Assembly (NCBI GenBank): GCA_964634605.1
Contig: CAZWLJ010000004.1
Location: forward strand, 1 to 64,000
Direction of reading: 5' to 3'
From: UPXZ01 sp964634605
Lineage (GTDB): Bacteria > Bacteroidota > Bacteroidia > Bacteroidales > Paludibacteraceae
DNA: 64,000 nt
Shown: positions 50,509 through 59,870 of the stretch, in pieces
How positions within the stretch are numbered: the stretch's first letter is position 1
How the letters are laid out: every line of letters begins with the position of its first letter
Notes under the pieces: generated by a model
What the model saw: the letters and a program-made list of their open reading frames with translations, nothing else
Told to the model about the DNA's origin: nothing
Databases searched by the model: none
Made by a program: the position numbers and the translations under genes

Positions 50509-52383
50509 TTAGTACAGCAATATTTTGTCTATTTTTGCTTTGACGGTTGAGATATCTGAAATATCAGGTACAATGGATGCAATATCAATAGTAAATACTA
50601 CAGCACCATTCACTGCTGCCGAAGGTACAAAAGAAACAGTGTAAGTGCCGTTTCCGGTAACATTTACATCACCGGCACCTTGGCCTGCTCCCCAATACTG
50701 TACCGACCAGTCTGAACTTGCAAATTGTATGCCCGTTTTGTAAGATCCTACAGCTCCGGCTTTGAGTGTAATTCCCTCCAGTGTGAATTTAATTTCCATT
50801 TTATTGCCAAATTTAATATCAGCAACATTTAACGGAGGATTACTTTTTGTACCGCCATATTCGTTGTAAAGTTCCATGCGGAAGTTTCCTTTTGACTCCA
50901 GGTCTCCGAAAAGAAGTTTGGTATTGTCAAAAGCGACTTCCACTCCCTGCGGTTTGGTAGTGCCTCCTCCTCCAGCCTGCGGTATCAGGTGATAAACCAT
51001 ATACTCGGGTTTAATCGCATCACGCACTCCAACCCACATTCCTTTCACATTGCCTGACAAATCTTTTTCAATCTTAGTAATCCGCCATTGATTTTCGGCC
51101 GAAGTTTTCAATTCAACCCAGGAACAAATGGTAAATTTCGGTGTCACACCGGTAAATGTATAATACCCCTTTTCGTCAAGCGTATAGGTTCCTTTTGTCT
51201 CTGTTCCGTCAGGTGTTGAATAGGTAACAGATTTGTCGGCAGAATTCATTGTGAGTGAGAATTTTTTATACGTATCAGGAATTGAAGCATTAAATCCTGT
51301 CCAGTCGGGATAATCGGTTAAAACTGCCCAGTTATTCATCAATGATCCATCCAGTTTAGCCCAATTAAACGGAGTTTCGGGCGAAAGCACCCATTTTATG
51401 GTTTTCGAAACGGTTTGTGATATATCCGTTTCCCATCCTTGCGGAAGCTGGGGCTCTGGTTCAACAACTTCGCCGGGGACCCAGTTGTCTTTATATTCTT
51501 TGGAAATAAAGTTGTAAACCAGCAAGCAAGCGCCTTCGCCTGACAAAGCCGGATCGCGCAGAACCGCCAGCTGCATCGTATTTTCGGTTAACGACATGAT
51601 TTTGATATTTCCCCAGTCCAGTACCACATTGTCGCGATTTATATCGTGCAGAATGGCAGCATCCTGTGTTCTCATAGTATGATTTTCCACATCCAGCATG
51701 TATTTACCCACTTCAGTACCACGTCCCGAAATGGTTTTGTGATTTACGGTAAGGGTGGCAGCACCTTTCAGACTAAATGTCATGGAACCAAAATCTGCAG
51801 CTGTCATCATCCAGGAATTTCCTTTGTAGTCGGGACACCAGTTCCAGGAATCACCTTCCACCTTTTTACCTTCAGTCACTGTTTCCCAGCTATCGGCAGT
51901 TCCGTAGAAATAAAGCGGACCGACAAAATAGCGGCTTACCTGATTTTCATCCAGGTCGAGATACCAGGTTTTTTCCTTATCAGCTCCTCCTGAAATGAGT
52001 GTCCAGAGCGGGTCACTGATAAATCCGGCATACATATCTTTCACGTTAAATGTGGCTTTCGGTCCCCAAACGATACCTCCGCGGGTCTCTACACCGAATT
52101 GCACTTCATAATTACCTGCAAAAGGTATTTTCAGCGTTACTTTCTTTTCCTGACTGCGTCCCTGCGGATGATTCCAAAGAGGGGTGTATTTATTTCCCAT
52201 CAAGCTGGTGAGATAAACAATATTCGGATTTACGGCATCATGTTCTATTTTATAGGCAATTCCTTCCACCAAATCTTCCGGTGACACATCTTTCATTCCC
52301 ATCGAAAATTCTTCGGGTGAGCAGGCTGTAAATATCATTGTAATGATATAAAGCGATGCAAATAATTTTATTATATGTTTCAT
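50509..52383 (-). CDS. Surface glycan-binding lipoprotein (SusE/SGBP-like)
   Basis: This 624-aa lipoprotein (lipobox Cys21, FTACSPEE) directly follows SusD (25-base gap), the usual place of SusE or SGBP proteins. An Ig-like N-terminal domain is followed by beta-sandwich domains rich in Trp/Tyr and by a final CBM-like domain (about 480-624). No catalytic motif is seen. It would hold the polysaccharide at the cell surface. At 624 aa it is larger than most SusE proteins, and its sequence is not one I recognise. Confidence 0.72.
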   Translation of the reverse strand: MKHIIKLFASLYIITMIFTACSPEEFSMGMKDVSPEDLVEGIAYKIEHDAVNPNIVYLTSLMGNKYTPLWNHPQGRSQEKKVTLKIPFAGNYEVQFGVETRGGIVWGPKATFNVKDMYAGFISDPLWTLISGGADKEKTWYLDLDENQVSRYFVGPLYFYGTADSWETVTEGKKVEGDSWNWCPDYKGNSWMMTAADFGSMTFSLKGAATLTVNHKTISGRGTEVGKYMLDVENHTMRTQDAAILHDINRDNVVLDWGNIKIMSLTENTMQLAVLRDPALSGEGACLLVYNFISKEYKDNWVPGEVVEPEPQLPQGWETDISQTVSKTIKWVLSPETPFNWAKLDGSLMNNWAVLTDYPDWTGFNASIPDTYKKFSLTMNSADKSVTYSTPDGTETKGTYTLDEKGYYTFTGVTPKFTICSWVELKTSAENQWRITKIEKDLSGNVKGMWVGVRDAIKPEYMVYHLIPQAGGGGTTKPQGVEVAFDNTKLLFGDLESKGNFRMELYNEYGGTKSNPPLNVADIKFGNKMEIKFTLEGITLKAGAVGSYKTGIQFASSDWSVQYWGAGQGAGDVNVTGNGTYTVSFVPSAAVNGAVVFTIDIASIVPDISDISTVKAKIDKILLY

Positions 52384-52408
52384 TTTTTCTGTTATTTTTT
52401 TGGGTTAA

Positions 52409-54043
52409 TTACCATCCGGTATTTTGTTTCAAAACATTGTCAGACAACGTTATCTGCGTGTTAGGGATTTGCATAAATCCTTTTGTTTTGGTAATGTTTT
52501 CAGCTTTTATCACTACCTGATCGGGAGCATTTCCACTTAAAACGGCCTGAGACTGAGCAATGGCAGAAGCGGCTGTATTGAGTCCCTGGCGAAGCAAATC
52601 CCAGTAACGGATACCTTCGAAAGCAAATTCAAAACGGCGTTCATTCAGAATATCAGCTTTTGTGATCTCTGTTTTTGCTGTTAATCCAGCGCGCACGTGT
52701 ACTTCGTTGAAGTAAAGTATGGCGTTAGGAGAACCCAATTCAGCTGCCATCAGCAATACATCGGCATAGCGGATTACGATGAAGTCCTGATCTTGCGAAA
52801 TCTGAAAATCTTTATTACCACCTACATCATCTGTTCCGTCCGGATTGGAAGTAGGTGTATATTTCTTTACCGTGAAACCGGTATATTCGCGTTGGTCTTT
52901 CAGGTCGAATTTTGATTCAATACCTTCACCTTTCAGGTCTATTATAGATGATGTTTTGCGTGTATCGCCTTCGGCAAATGCCTGAAATGTTTTCGGATTA
53001 ACAGTGCATGCTCCCCACCCTTTGCCGTACGGACTGAACTGAGTGTTTCGAATGCCCATCATTACCAACCAGCGGTTTCCATCCACCATTCCGTTGTAGT
53101 TCTGGGTGTTGTTGAATTTCTGTGCAAAGACAACTTCTTTATTCCCTTTACCGGCATAACCGGATTTATCCAGCTTATTATCAACAATTGCGTAACTTGC
53201 TGCCGGCCAAAGTGCTTTGAATTCAGAAATCAAGTCAAATTCTTTGCTTGTGATAATGTCTTCGAGCCCCGATAATGCTTCTGTTTTCGAAATACCTATA
53301 TCTTCTTTTCCATAATAGCCGGAATAGAACAGATAAACTCGTGCCAACAGCGCTTTGGCAGCATATGATGTAGCACGGCCATCATTTTTAGCTGCATTGG
53401 ATTTTGGATACGCATCAGCCGGGATATTGGCTGCAGCAAATTTCAAATCCTCAACAATCAGTTTATAAGTATCTACTGCTTCCGACTGAGCTATGTTTTC
53501 TTTGGTAGGTTCGGTCAGCAAGGGTACTTTTTCGAACAAACGAACCAAATCGAAATACATAATAGCTCTTAAGAAACGGGTTTCACCTTCAATCCGGTTT
53601 CGTACAGTATTCTTTTCTGCTTCATCATCAGATTTCCAGCTGGAGATATCACCTATTTTTTTCAGCAGCGTATTACAGCGGAAAATTCCGGCGTAGTAAT
53701 CAGCCCAGGTTCCGTTGAACAAATCATTATCCGAAGGAGATTGAGAAATATCAAAGCGATCGAGCGCCTGGTATGCTCTTCCGTCAGTATGACCGGTAGC
53801 TCCGAAACAATCATCCGAAAGAACCTCAGATGTTACGTAAAACGCCATGTTACCGTTGGAAGAAGTACGTTGATAACCATCGTAGCAACCTATAAGTGCC
53901 ATTTCGGCGTCAGCTTCTGTTTTGTAGAAATTTTCATCCAGGATGGTAGTCATCGGCACTACATCCAAAAAACTCTCAGCACAGGAAAATAAAGTAACAC
54001 TTAAAATTCCCAATGCGATTATATATAATTTTATCTTTTTCAT
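52409..54043 (-). CDS. SusD/RagB family glycan-binding lipoprotein
   Basis: With the ATG at 54043 (MKKIKLYIIALGILSVTLFS then Cys21) this 544-aa lipoprotein has the SusD pattern: FLDVVPMTTILDENFYKTEADAEMALIGCYDG at the start and RRFEFAFEGIRYWDLLRQG near the end. It forms the lid of the SusC transporter and binds oligosaccharides. The start lies 13 bases after the SusC stop; the frame is open upstream, but the lipoprotein signal fixes the start. Confidence 0.95.
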   Translation of the reverse strand: MKKIKLYIIALGILSVTLFSCAESFLDVVPMTTILDENFYKTEADAEMALIGCYDGYQRTSSNGNMAFYVTSEVLSDDCFGATGHTDGRAYQALDRFDISQSPSDNDLFNGTWADYYAGIFRCNTLLKKIGDISSWKSDDEAEKNTVRNRIEGETRFLRAIMYFDLVRLFEKVPLLTEPTKENIAQSEAVDTYKLIVEDLKFAAANIPADAYPKSNAAKNDGRATSYAAKALLARVYLFYSGYYGKEDIGISKTEALSGLEDIITSKEFDLISEFKALWPAASYAIVDNKLDKSGYAGKGNKEVVFAQKFNNTQNYNGMVDGNRWLVMMGIRNTQFSPYGKGWGACTVNPKTFQAFAEGDTRKTSSIIDLKGEGIESKFDLKDQREYTGFTVKKYTPTSNPDGTDDVGGNKDFQISQDQDFIVIRYADVLLMAAELGSPNAILYFNEVHVRAGLTAKTEITKADILNERRFEFAFEGIRYWDLLRQGLNTAASAIAQSQAVLSGNAPDQVVIKAENITKTKGFMQIPNTQITLSDNVLKQNTGW

Positions 54044-54056
54044 TGATAGAAGGTTT

Positions 54057-57000
54057 TTAGAATTTAACATTAACTCCAACTAAGTAAGTGCGCGGACGGG
54101 GATAGTAACCCAGGTCAATGCCTGATACCCAGCCGCTTGTACCATAACCAATTTCAGGATCCATTCCGTCATATTTGGTAAATGTAAAGGCATTCTGAAC
54201 GGAGGCATACAGTCTCAACTGACTTAAATATTTCCAGTTGATTAACTTCGAAAAATCGTAGCCTGCTGTGATATTGCTGATTCTGAGGAAATCACCATCC
54301 TGCAGATAAAGGTCAGAAAATTGCCAGTTTACGTTTGTTTCTGTAACACGCGGAATCAGGTTTGAAGTGCCTTCACCGGTCCATCTGTTAAGTATCCGGG
54401 TGGTGTAGTTAGCCTGCTTATTGGTATGATTCCGGTATGACTGAACAATTTTGTTGCCCATTACGCCGTTCGCATTCATCGAAAAGTCAAAACCTTTGTA
54501 TTCAACTCCCATGTTAAATCCAAGCGTGAAGTCCGGCATTCCGTTTCCAAGATTGATTTTATCATCGGCATTAATTACACCATCTTTATTTTGATCAACA
54601 TATTTGACATCTCCGGGTTTAACATCGGCCTGTAAAATACCATTATTGGCTGATTTCCAACTAGTTATTTCTTCCGCATTTTGGAATATTCCGGCTGTTT
54701 CGTATCCCCAAAAATATCCGATCGGGAAACCGTTTTGAGCACGGTAGAATTCTTCGGAATTATCGTATAACATGTTTGTCAGTCCATGAATGATTCCATC
54801 GACGGTTGGAATCTGACCTACCGTATTTTTATTATAGGCTCCGTTAAGTGCTGCATAATAATTCACCTGTCCAATGCGATCATTCCAGGTAAAAGCGAGC
54901 TCCAAACCGGTATTTTTCACATCACCGCCGTTGATAAACGGTGCTCCGGCACCTGCTGTAGCCAGAATGGGAGCCTGAACCAACCAGTCTTTGGTAGTTT
55001 TAACATAATAATCGAAATTTATTCCCAACCGGCTTTTCAGCAGCCTGGCATCAAATCCAAGGTTGGTTTGTTCGGATGTTTCCCATCGTACATCAGCATT
55101 TGATAAGCGGCTTGGATATGCTCCCGCCACATTTACTCCTTCATTTCCAAACACATAGAAAGCTGCGGGATTATCGCTGGTGTATCCGGTGGAAGTATTG
55201 ACCGGAGATGCAAACTGGAAATCGGATATGTTTTGATTTCCTACCTGACCCCAGCTGGCGCGCAGTTTCAGGAAATCGAGCCAGTAGTTGGTAGACTGCA
55301 TAAAACCTTCGTTAGTCATCACCCAACCTGCAGAAACGGAAGGAAAATATCCCCAGCGGTTTCCTTTTGCAAACTTGGACGAGCCATCAGCGCGTAAAGT
55401 GGCATTCACCATGTAAGTTTCCTTGTAGTTGTATCCCAAACGGCCGAAATAAGATACCCGGCGAAACATAGTTTCGGGTTTTCCGCCTACCGAGCGGGTT
55501 TCTACCACGCCTTTTACGGTACCGTCGTCATTGTATTCGATATATGCTTTTCCGGTTGTATTGTCCAGATAAGCATGTGAAAAATCATCAAACTGAGACA
55601 ATAAATTCCAGTTTGATGCATTTAATGATGTTCCCTGATATCTCACAGCCTCCATACCAATCAATGCGTTGAAAGCATGGTCGTTATTGATCGTAAAATC
55701 ATATCCGGCTGTATTTGTCCAGGTCATTGTATGCCCTTTTCCCATACTTTGACTGGTAGTGGTATGGTCGCGGTTGTAGGTATAAACCGAAAACTGGTAT
55801 AAGGGATTGAAACTGCGGTATTCGGAAGCGTAGTAATTTATTCCGAAAACCGATCGCAACGTAAGCCCTTTGACTGGATTTAATTCGGCGTAAACATCGC
55901 CCATCAGTCGCTGACCATCATTTCGGTTGTTTGTGTTTGTCATCATAGCACCGTAAGGATTGCTGTCGGCATTGTACCACAGTGAGTTGCTTGTGTCGTT
56001 GTAGGGGCTGTCGTATACATTGTTGTCGCTGTACACCGGAGAAAGCGGTGAAGTGGTAAAAGCGCCTCTCAGTGTGTTATTGTACTGATTCCCAACATTT
56101 ATTCCATTATTTTTGATATAATTGAAATTCAGGTGCTGACCTACTTTCAGGAAATTTTTATATAATTTGTGTTCGGTGTTTACCCTGAATCCATAACGCT
56201 CGTAGTACGATACGTCTTTTCCGCCAACTATTCCTTCCTGATTGGTGTAATTCATTGACATAGCATAAACCGAAGCTTCCGAACCACCGTTGATATTCAG
56301 AGAATAATTGGAGGTTACAGCATTCTTCTTGAACATTTGTCCTATCCAGTCTGTATCAGCCAACTCACCTTTCGATGCCCAGTCGTAAACACCGGCACCG
56401 GAGTTAACTGCCTGCTCGTCAAGGATAATTTTGTACTGTTCAGCATTCAGCATTTGCGTTTTGCGAGCCACATTCTGGTAACCTGTGTAAGCATCAAAAG
56501 AGACTTGTCCTTGCCCTTTCATCCCTTGTTTGGTAGTGACTAGTACGACGCCATTGGCAGCTTGTGCACCGTAAATGGCGGCTGATGCAGCATCTTTCAA
56601 CACATCAATGGATTCGATGTCGGCTGAATTCAAAATACTAATGTCGCCCTCGATTCCGTCGATAATGTAAAGTGGCCCGGAATTGCCGATGGTGCCCAGT
56701 CCCCGGATAGTAACCTTCATTCCGGAACCCGGCTGGCCTGAAGTGGATGTGATATTTACACCCGGTGTGCGTCCCTGAAGTGCCTGCAATGGACTTATAG
56801 TATTCATTTTTTGCAGTTCATCACCTTTGACCTGTACTGTAGCTCCGGTAGACAATTTCTTCTTTTGCACACCATAGCCAATTACAACTACTTCGTCCAG
56901 TACATCCAAATTTTCACTTAGTTGTACGTTGATTACCTGTTGAGCACCCACGATTATTTCCTGGCTTTCAAATCCGATGTAGGAGAAAACCAGTGTTTGA

Positions 57001-57242
57001 CCCTGTGCTGCATTGATGGAATAATAACCTTCAAAATTAGAGGTAGTTCCAATGCCGGCACCTTTTACAACTACACTCGCACCAATGAGCGGTTCTCCGT
57101 CAGTGAGCGATGTTATGGTACCTGATACTACACTTTGCCCGTAAGCAGATAATGAAGTGTTGAGTAAAAAAAGTATAATCAGAAAAGTATACAAATCAGA
57201 ATTAATACTTTTCAGTTTTGAAAATAATAATGGTATTTTCAT
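54057..57242 (-). CDS. SusC/RagA TonB-dependent outer-membrane transporter
   Basis: This 1061-aa protein has a signal peptide, a carboxypeptidase-regulatory-like domain (about 37-115: SVVSGTITSLTDGEPLIGASV), a plug domain (about 130-240, with LNSADIESIDVLKDAASAAIYG) and a barrel ending in YLVGVNVKF. It imports oligosaccharides across the outer membrane together with the adjacent SusD. Confidence 0.96.
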   Translation of the reverse strand: MKIPLLFSKLKSINSDLYTFLIILFLLNTSLSAYGQSVVSGTITSLTDGEPLIGASVVVKGAGIGTTSNFEGYYSINAAQGQTLVFSYIGFESQEIIVGAQQVINVQLSENLDVLDEVVVIGYGVQKKKLSTGATVQVKGDELQKMNTISPLQALQGRTPGVNITSTSGQPGSGMKVTIRGLGTIGNSGPLYIIDGIEGDISILNSADIESIDVLKDAASAAIYGAQAANGVVLVTTKQGMKGQGQVSFDAYTGYQNVARKTQMLNAEQYKIILDEQAVNSGAGVYDWASKGELADTDWIGQMFKKNAVTSNYSLNINGGSEASVYAMSMNYTNQEGIVGGKDVSYYERYGFRVNTEHKLYKNFLKVGQHLNFNYIKNNGINVGNQYNNTLRGAFTTSPLSPVYSDNNVYDSPYNDTSNSLWYNADSNPYGAMMTNTNNRNDGQRLMGDVYAELNPVKGLTLRSVFGINYYASEYRSFNPLYQFSVYTYNRDHTTTSQSMGKGHTMTWTNTAGYDFTINNDHAFNALIGMEAVRYQGTSLNASNWNLLSQFDDFSHAYLDNTTGKAYIEYNDDGTVKGVVETRSVGGKPETMFRRVSYFGRLGYNYKETYMVNATLRADGSSKFAKGNRWGYFPSVSAGWVMTNEGFMQSTNYWLDFLKLRASWGQVGNQNISDFQFASPVNTSTGYTSDNPAAFYVFGNEGVNVAGAYPSRLSNADVRWETSEQTNLGFDARLLKSRLGINFDYYVKTTKDWLVQAPILATAGAGAPFINGGDVKNTGLELAFTWNDRIGQVNYYAALNGAYNKNTVGQIPTVDGIIHGLTNMLYDNSEEFYRAQNGFPIGYFWGYETAGIFQNAEEITSWKSANNGILQADVKPGDVKYVDQNKDGVINADDKINLGNGMPDFTLGFNMGVEYKGFDFSMNANGVMGNKIVQSYRNHTNKQANYTTRILNRWTGEGTSNLIPRVTETNVNWQFSDLYLQDGDFLRISNITAGYDFSKLINWKYLSQLRLYASVQNAFTFTKYDGMDPEIGYGTSGWVSGIDLGYYPRPRTYLVGVNVKF

Positions 57243-57263
57243 TGTTTTGCATGTTTTTTAAGG

Positions 57264-57271
57264 TTAAACAT
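57264..57271 (-). promoter_or_regulatory. Possible weak promoter box before susC
   Basis: On the minus strand this reads TATGTTTA, one mismatch from TAnnTTTG, in the 120-bp gap before the SusC start. Weak; the gene may instead be read from the GH31 promoter. Confidence 0.25.
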
Positions 57272-57362
57272 ATTTTTTCTAGATTTTTGTAATGAATTTT
57301 TGATAATAAATTGGTAATGAATTAATTTTTGTGTCGCATAAGTTTAAATTTGAATTAATTGA

Positions 57363-59864
57363 TTATTTTACTTTTATGTTAATTCCGGATGATTGTAATC
57401 CTTCTGATCCTGCTTTCAGGTTTATCTTCCCGGCAATGCCTTTATTCTGCACAATTACCATACATTTTCCGTAAAATGCTTTTCGTTCTGAAGCTTTGAA
57501 TTTTTCCAGGCTGATTTGATTTCCATTGTCCACGCCGGCTATGAATCCATTGTCCGAAATAGTGAATTTTACCAGATTATCTGCATTCGGACACAGATTT
57601 CCGTCTTTATCGAGCACTTCTACCGTTACGAAACTTAAATCAGTGCCATCGGCTTTGATTTCATTTCTATCTGCCGTCAACCGTATCTGGTAAGGTTCGC
57701 CGGCAGTTTTAATCTCTTTGGAAAGAACTTCTTTACCGTTTTTTCTGGAAATAACTTTTATGGTACCGGGTTCAAAAATGAGTCGCCAGAACACATGATA
57801 CTCGTTTTCACCTTTCCTTTTTATCCCTTTAGAAACGCCGTTCAGATACAATTCCACTTCGTCGGCATGGTTGTAATAGGCCCAAAGGTCGATGGTTTGT
57901 CCTTTTTTCCAGTTCCAGTGCGGAAAAACGTGGAGCACATCCTTGTCAGTCCATTCCGATTGGTACATGTAATAGACATCTTTCGGGAAACCGGCTAAAT
58001 CCACAACGCCGAAGTAAGAACTTCTGGCTGGATACCAGAACGGAGTTGGCTCGCCAATGTAGTCAATTCCGGTCCAGATATACATTCCGCTGATAAAGTC
58101 ATTTTTCTTCACAATATTCCATAAGCTTTCATGGGTAGATCCCCACGGCACATGATTGTTATCGTATGAAGAACACGCGAAACTAGGATCAGAAAATGGC
58201 AAATCCCAGCGTGAGGGCCATATAAACATCGAGTCGCTCGGCATTCGGTAAAATCCTCTGGTCATCAGCCCGGATGTTGTTTCGGTTGCAATAAAAGGTT
58301 TTCCCGGAAAATTTTTCTTTACATCAGCATAATCAGCTTCGTGATAATTGAATCCTATCAAATCGATTGCTCCCGATCTGAAAACGTGATTATTGGGATT
58401 TGGCTCGTTATTTCCGGTGGTAACTGGCCGGGTTGGATCGAGTTTTTTCACAATATCAGCTAATTTTTTTGTCAAAAGAGAATTTACACTCATTTCTTCA
58501 CCTTCACGTGCTAGCGAACTTTCATCGCGTTTGAGGTTGAGCAGCAAATTTGCCTGCTGTATGTCAAGAGTATCTGCATCTGCATGTGTCCATTGCTCCA
58601 TCACTTCGTTGCCAATGCTCCACATGAATACAGACGGGTGATTTCTGTCGCGCAAAATATGGTCGGTGAGGTCGCGCTCATGCCATTCGCCAAAAAAACG
58701 GGAATAATCGTAAGCTGTTTTTTTCTTCCGCCACATATCGAAAGTTTCATTCATCACTATAAAACCCATTTTATCGCACAGCTGAAGCAATTCGGGTGCC
58801 GGCGGATTGTGCGAAGTACGGATTCCGTTTACACCCATATCTTTCATAATTTGCAACTGACGCTCTATGGCGCGGGTGTTTACAGCCGAACCCAGCGCAC
58901 CCAGGTCGTGGTGAAGGCATACTCCTTTGATTTTGGTCTGTACTCCGTTCAGGAAAAATCCTTTATCAGCATCGAAAGAAAAACTTCGTACACCCAGCGG
59001 TGTGTTGTACTCATCTTTTAATTCGTTTCCAACAAAAAGTTTTGTTTTCACACAATACAAGTATGGATTTTCAAGTGTCCAGAGTTTCGGCTTTTTCAGT
59101 TCAATGTCTTGCTTCACTTCCTGTGATCTGGCTGATTGAACCATTTGAACAGTACTGATTTCAGCCACTTCATTTCCTTTCTCATCCACAATTGAGGTTG
59201 AAACTTTCACTTCTTTCTCATTTTCAGTCTCATTTTTAAGGGTAGTAATTATCTGAACAGAAGCTTTTTTATCATCTACTTGCGGGGTGCTTACGTATGT
59301 TCCCCACAAATCCACATGCACCGGATCAGTAATCGTCAACCATACATTGCGGTAAATTCCACAGCCGGAGTACCAGCGTGAATTGGGTTGCTCGCTGTTG
59401 TCAACCCGTACGGCAATTACGTTTTTTTCTCCAAAACGAATATCTTCAGTTAAATCATAGCGGAATGAAATATAACCATAAGGCCTTACTCCCAGGCTTT
59501 TACCGTTAATCCAGACTTCAGAATTCATATATACTCCGTCAAAATCGATAAAAATTTTCTTTCCTTCCAGATTTTTATCGATAGTGAAGTTTTTCCGGTA
59601 CCAGCCAACTCCGCCAGGTAAGGCACCACCACCGCTTCCCGATGGATTGCTTTCGCTAAATTCGCCTTCGATAGCCCAATCGTGTGGAATATTAAGTTTT
59701 CGCCAGCCGGAATCGTTAAATTCAGCTGATGAAGCAGCTGGAATTTCTCCTAAATGAAAAGTCCAGTCCTGATTGAAACTTGTCACCTGACGAGGCGATT
59801 CTGAGGCGCATGAGGCAAACAGCAGAACCATCAGAAGTGAAACTATAAGAAGTAAGTTTCTCAT
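57363..59864 (-). CDS. GH2 beta-galactosidase-like lipoprotein with DUF4982
   Basis: This 833-aa enzyme is a lipoprotein (lipobox Cys19, LFASC). It has the GH2 sandwich, Ig-like and TIM-barrel domains, acid/base Glu420 (WSIGNEV) and nucleophile Glu528 (FIATETTSG), then DUF4982 (about 625-690) and a C-terminal Ig-like domain. In xyloglucan loci the GH2 enzyme removes side-chain galactose; that role is inferred here from context. The gene starts 6 bases after the GH31 gene. Confidence 0.88.
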   Translation of the reverse strand: MRNLLLIVSLLMVLLFASCASESPRQVTSFNQDWTFHLGEIPAASSAEFNDSGWRKLNIPHDWAIEGEFSESNPSGSGGGALPGGVGWYRKNFTIDKNLEGKKIFIDFDGVYMNSEVWINGKSLGVRPYGYISFRYDLTEDIRFGEKNVIAVRVDNSEQPNSRWYSGCGIYRNVWLTITDPVHVDLWGTYVSTPQVDDKKASVQIITTLKNETENEKEVKVSTSIVDEKGNEVAEISTVQMVQSARSQEVKQDIELKKPKLWTLENPYLYCVKTKLFVGNELKDEYNTPLGVRSFSFDADKGFFLNGVQTKIKGVCLHHDLGALGSAVNTRAIERQLQIMKDMGVNGIRTSHNPPAPELLQLCDKMGFIVMNETFDMWRKKKTAYDYSRFFGEWHERDLTDHILRDRNHPSVFMWSIGNEVMEQWTHADADTLDIQQANLLLNLKRDESSLAREGEEMSVNSLLTKKLADIVKKLDPTRPVTTGNNEPNPNNHVFRSGAIDLIGFNYHEADYADVKKNFPGKPFIATETTSGLMTRGFYRMPSDSMFIWPSRWDLPFSDPSFACSSYDNNHVPWGSTHESLWNIVKKNDFISGMYIWTGIDYIGEPTPFWYPARSSYFGVVDLAGFPKDVYYMYQSEWTDKDVLHVFPHWNWKKGQTIDLWAYYNHADEVELYLNGVSKGIKRKGENEYHVFWRLIFEPGTIKVISRKNGKEVLSKEIKTAGEPYQIRLTADRNEIKADGTDLSFVTVEVLDKDGNLCPNADNLVKFTISDNGFIAGVDNGNQISLEKFKASERKAFYGKCMVIVQNKGIAGKINLKAGSEGLQSSGINIKVK

Positions 59865-59870
59865 CTCTTT

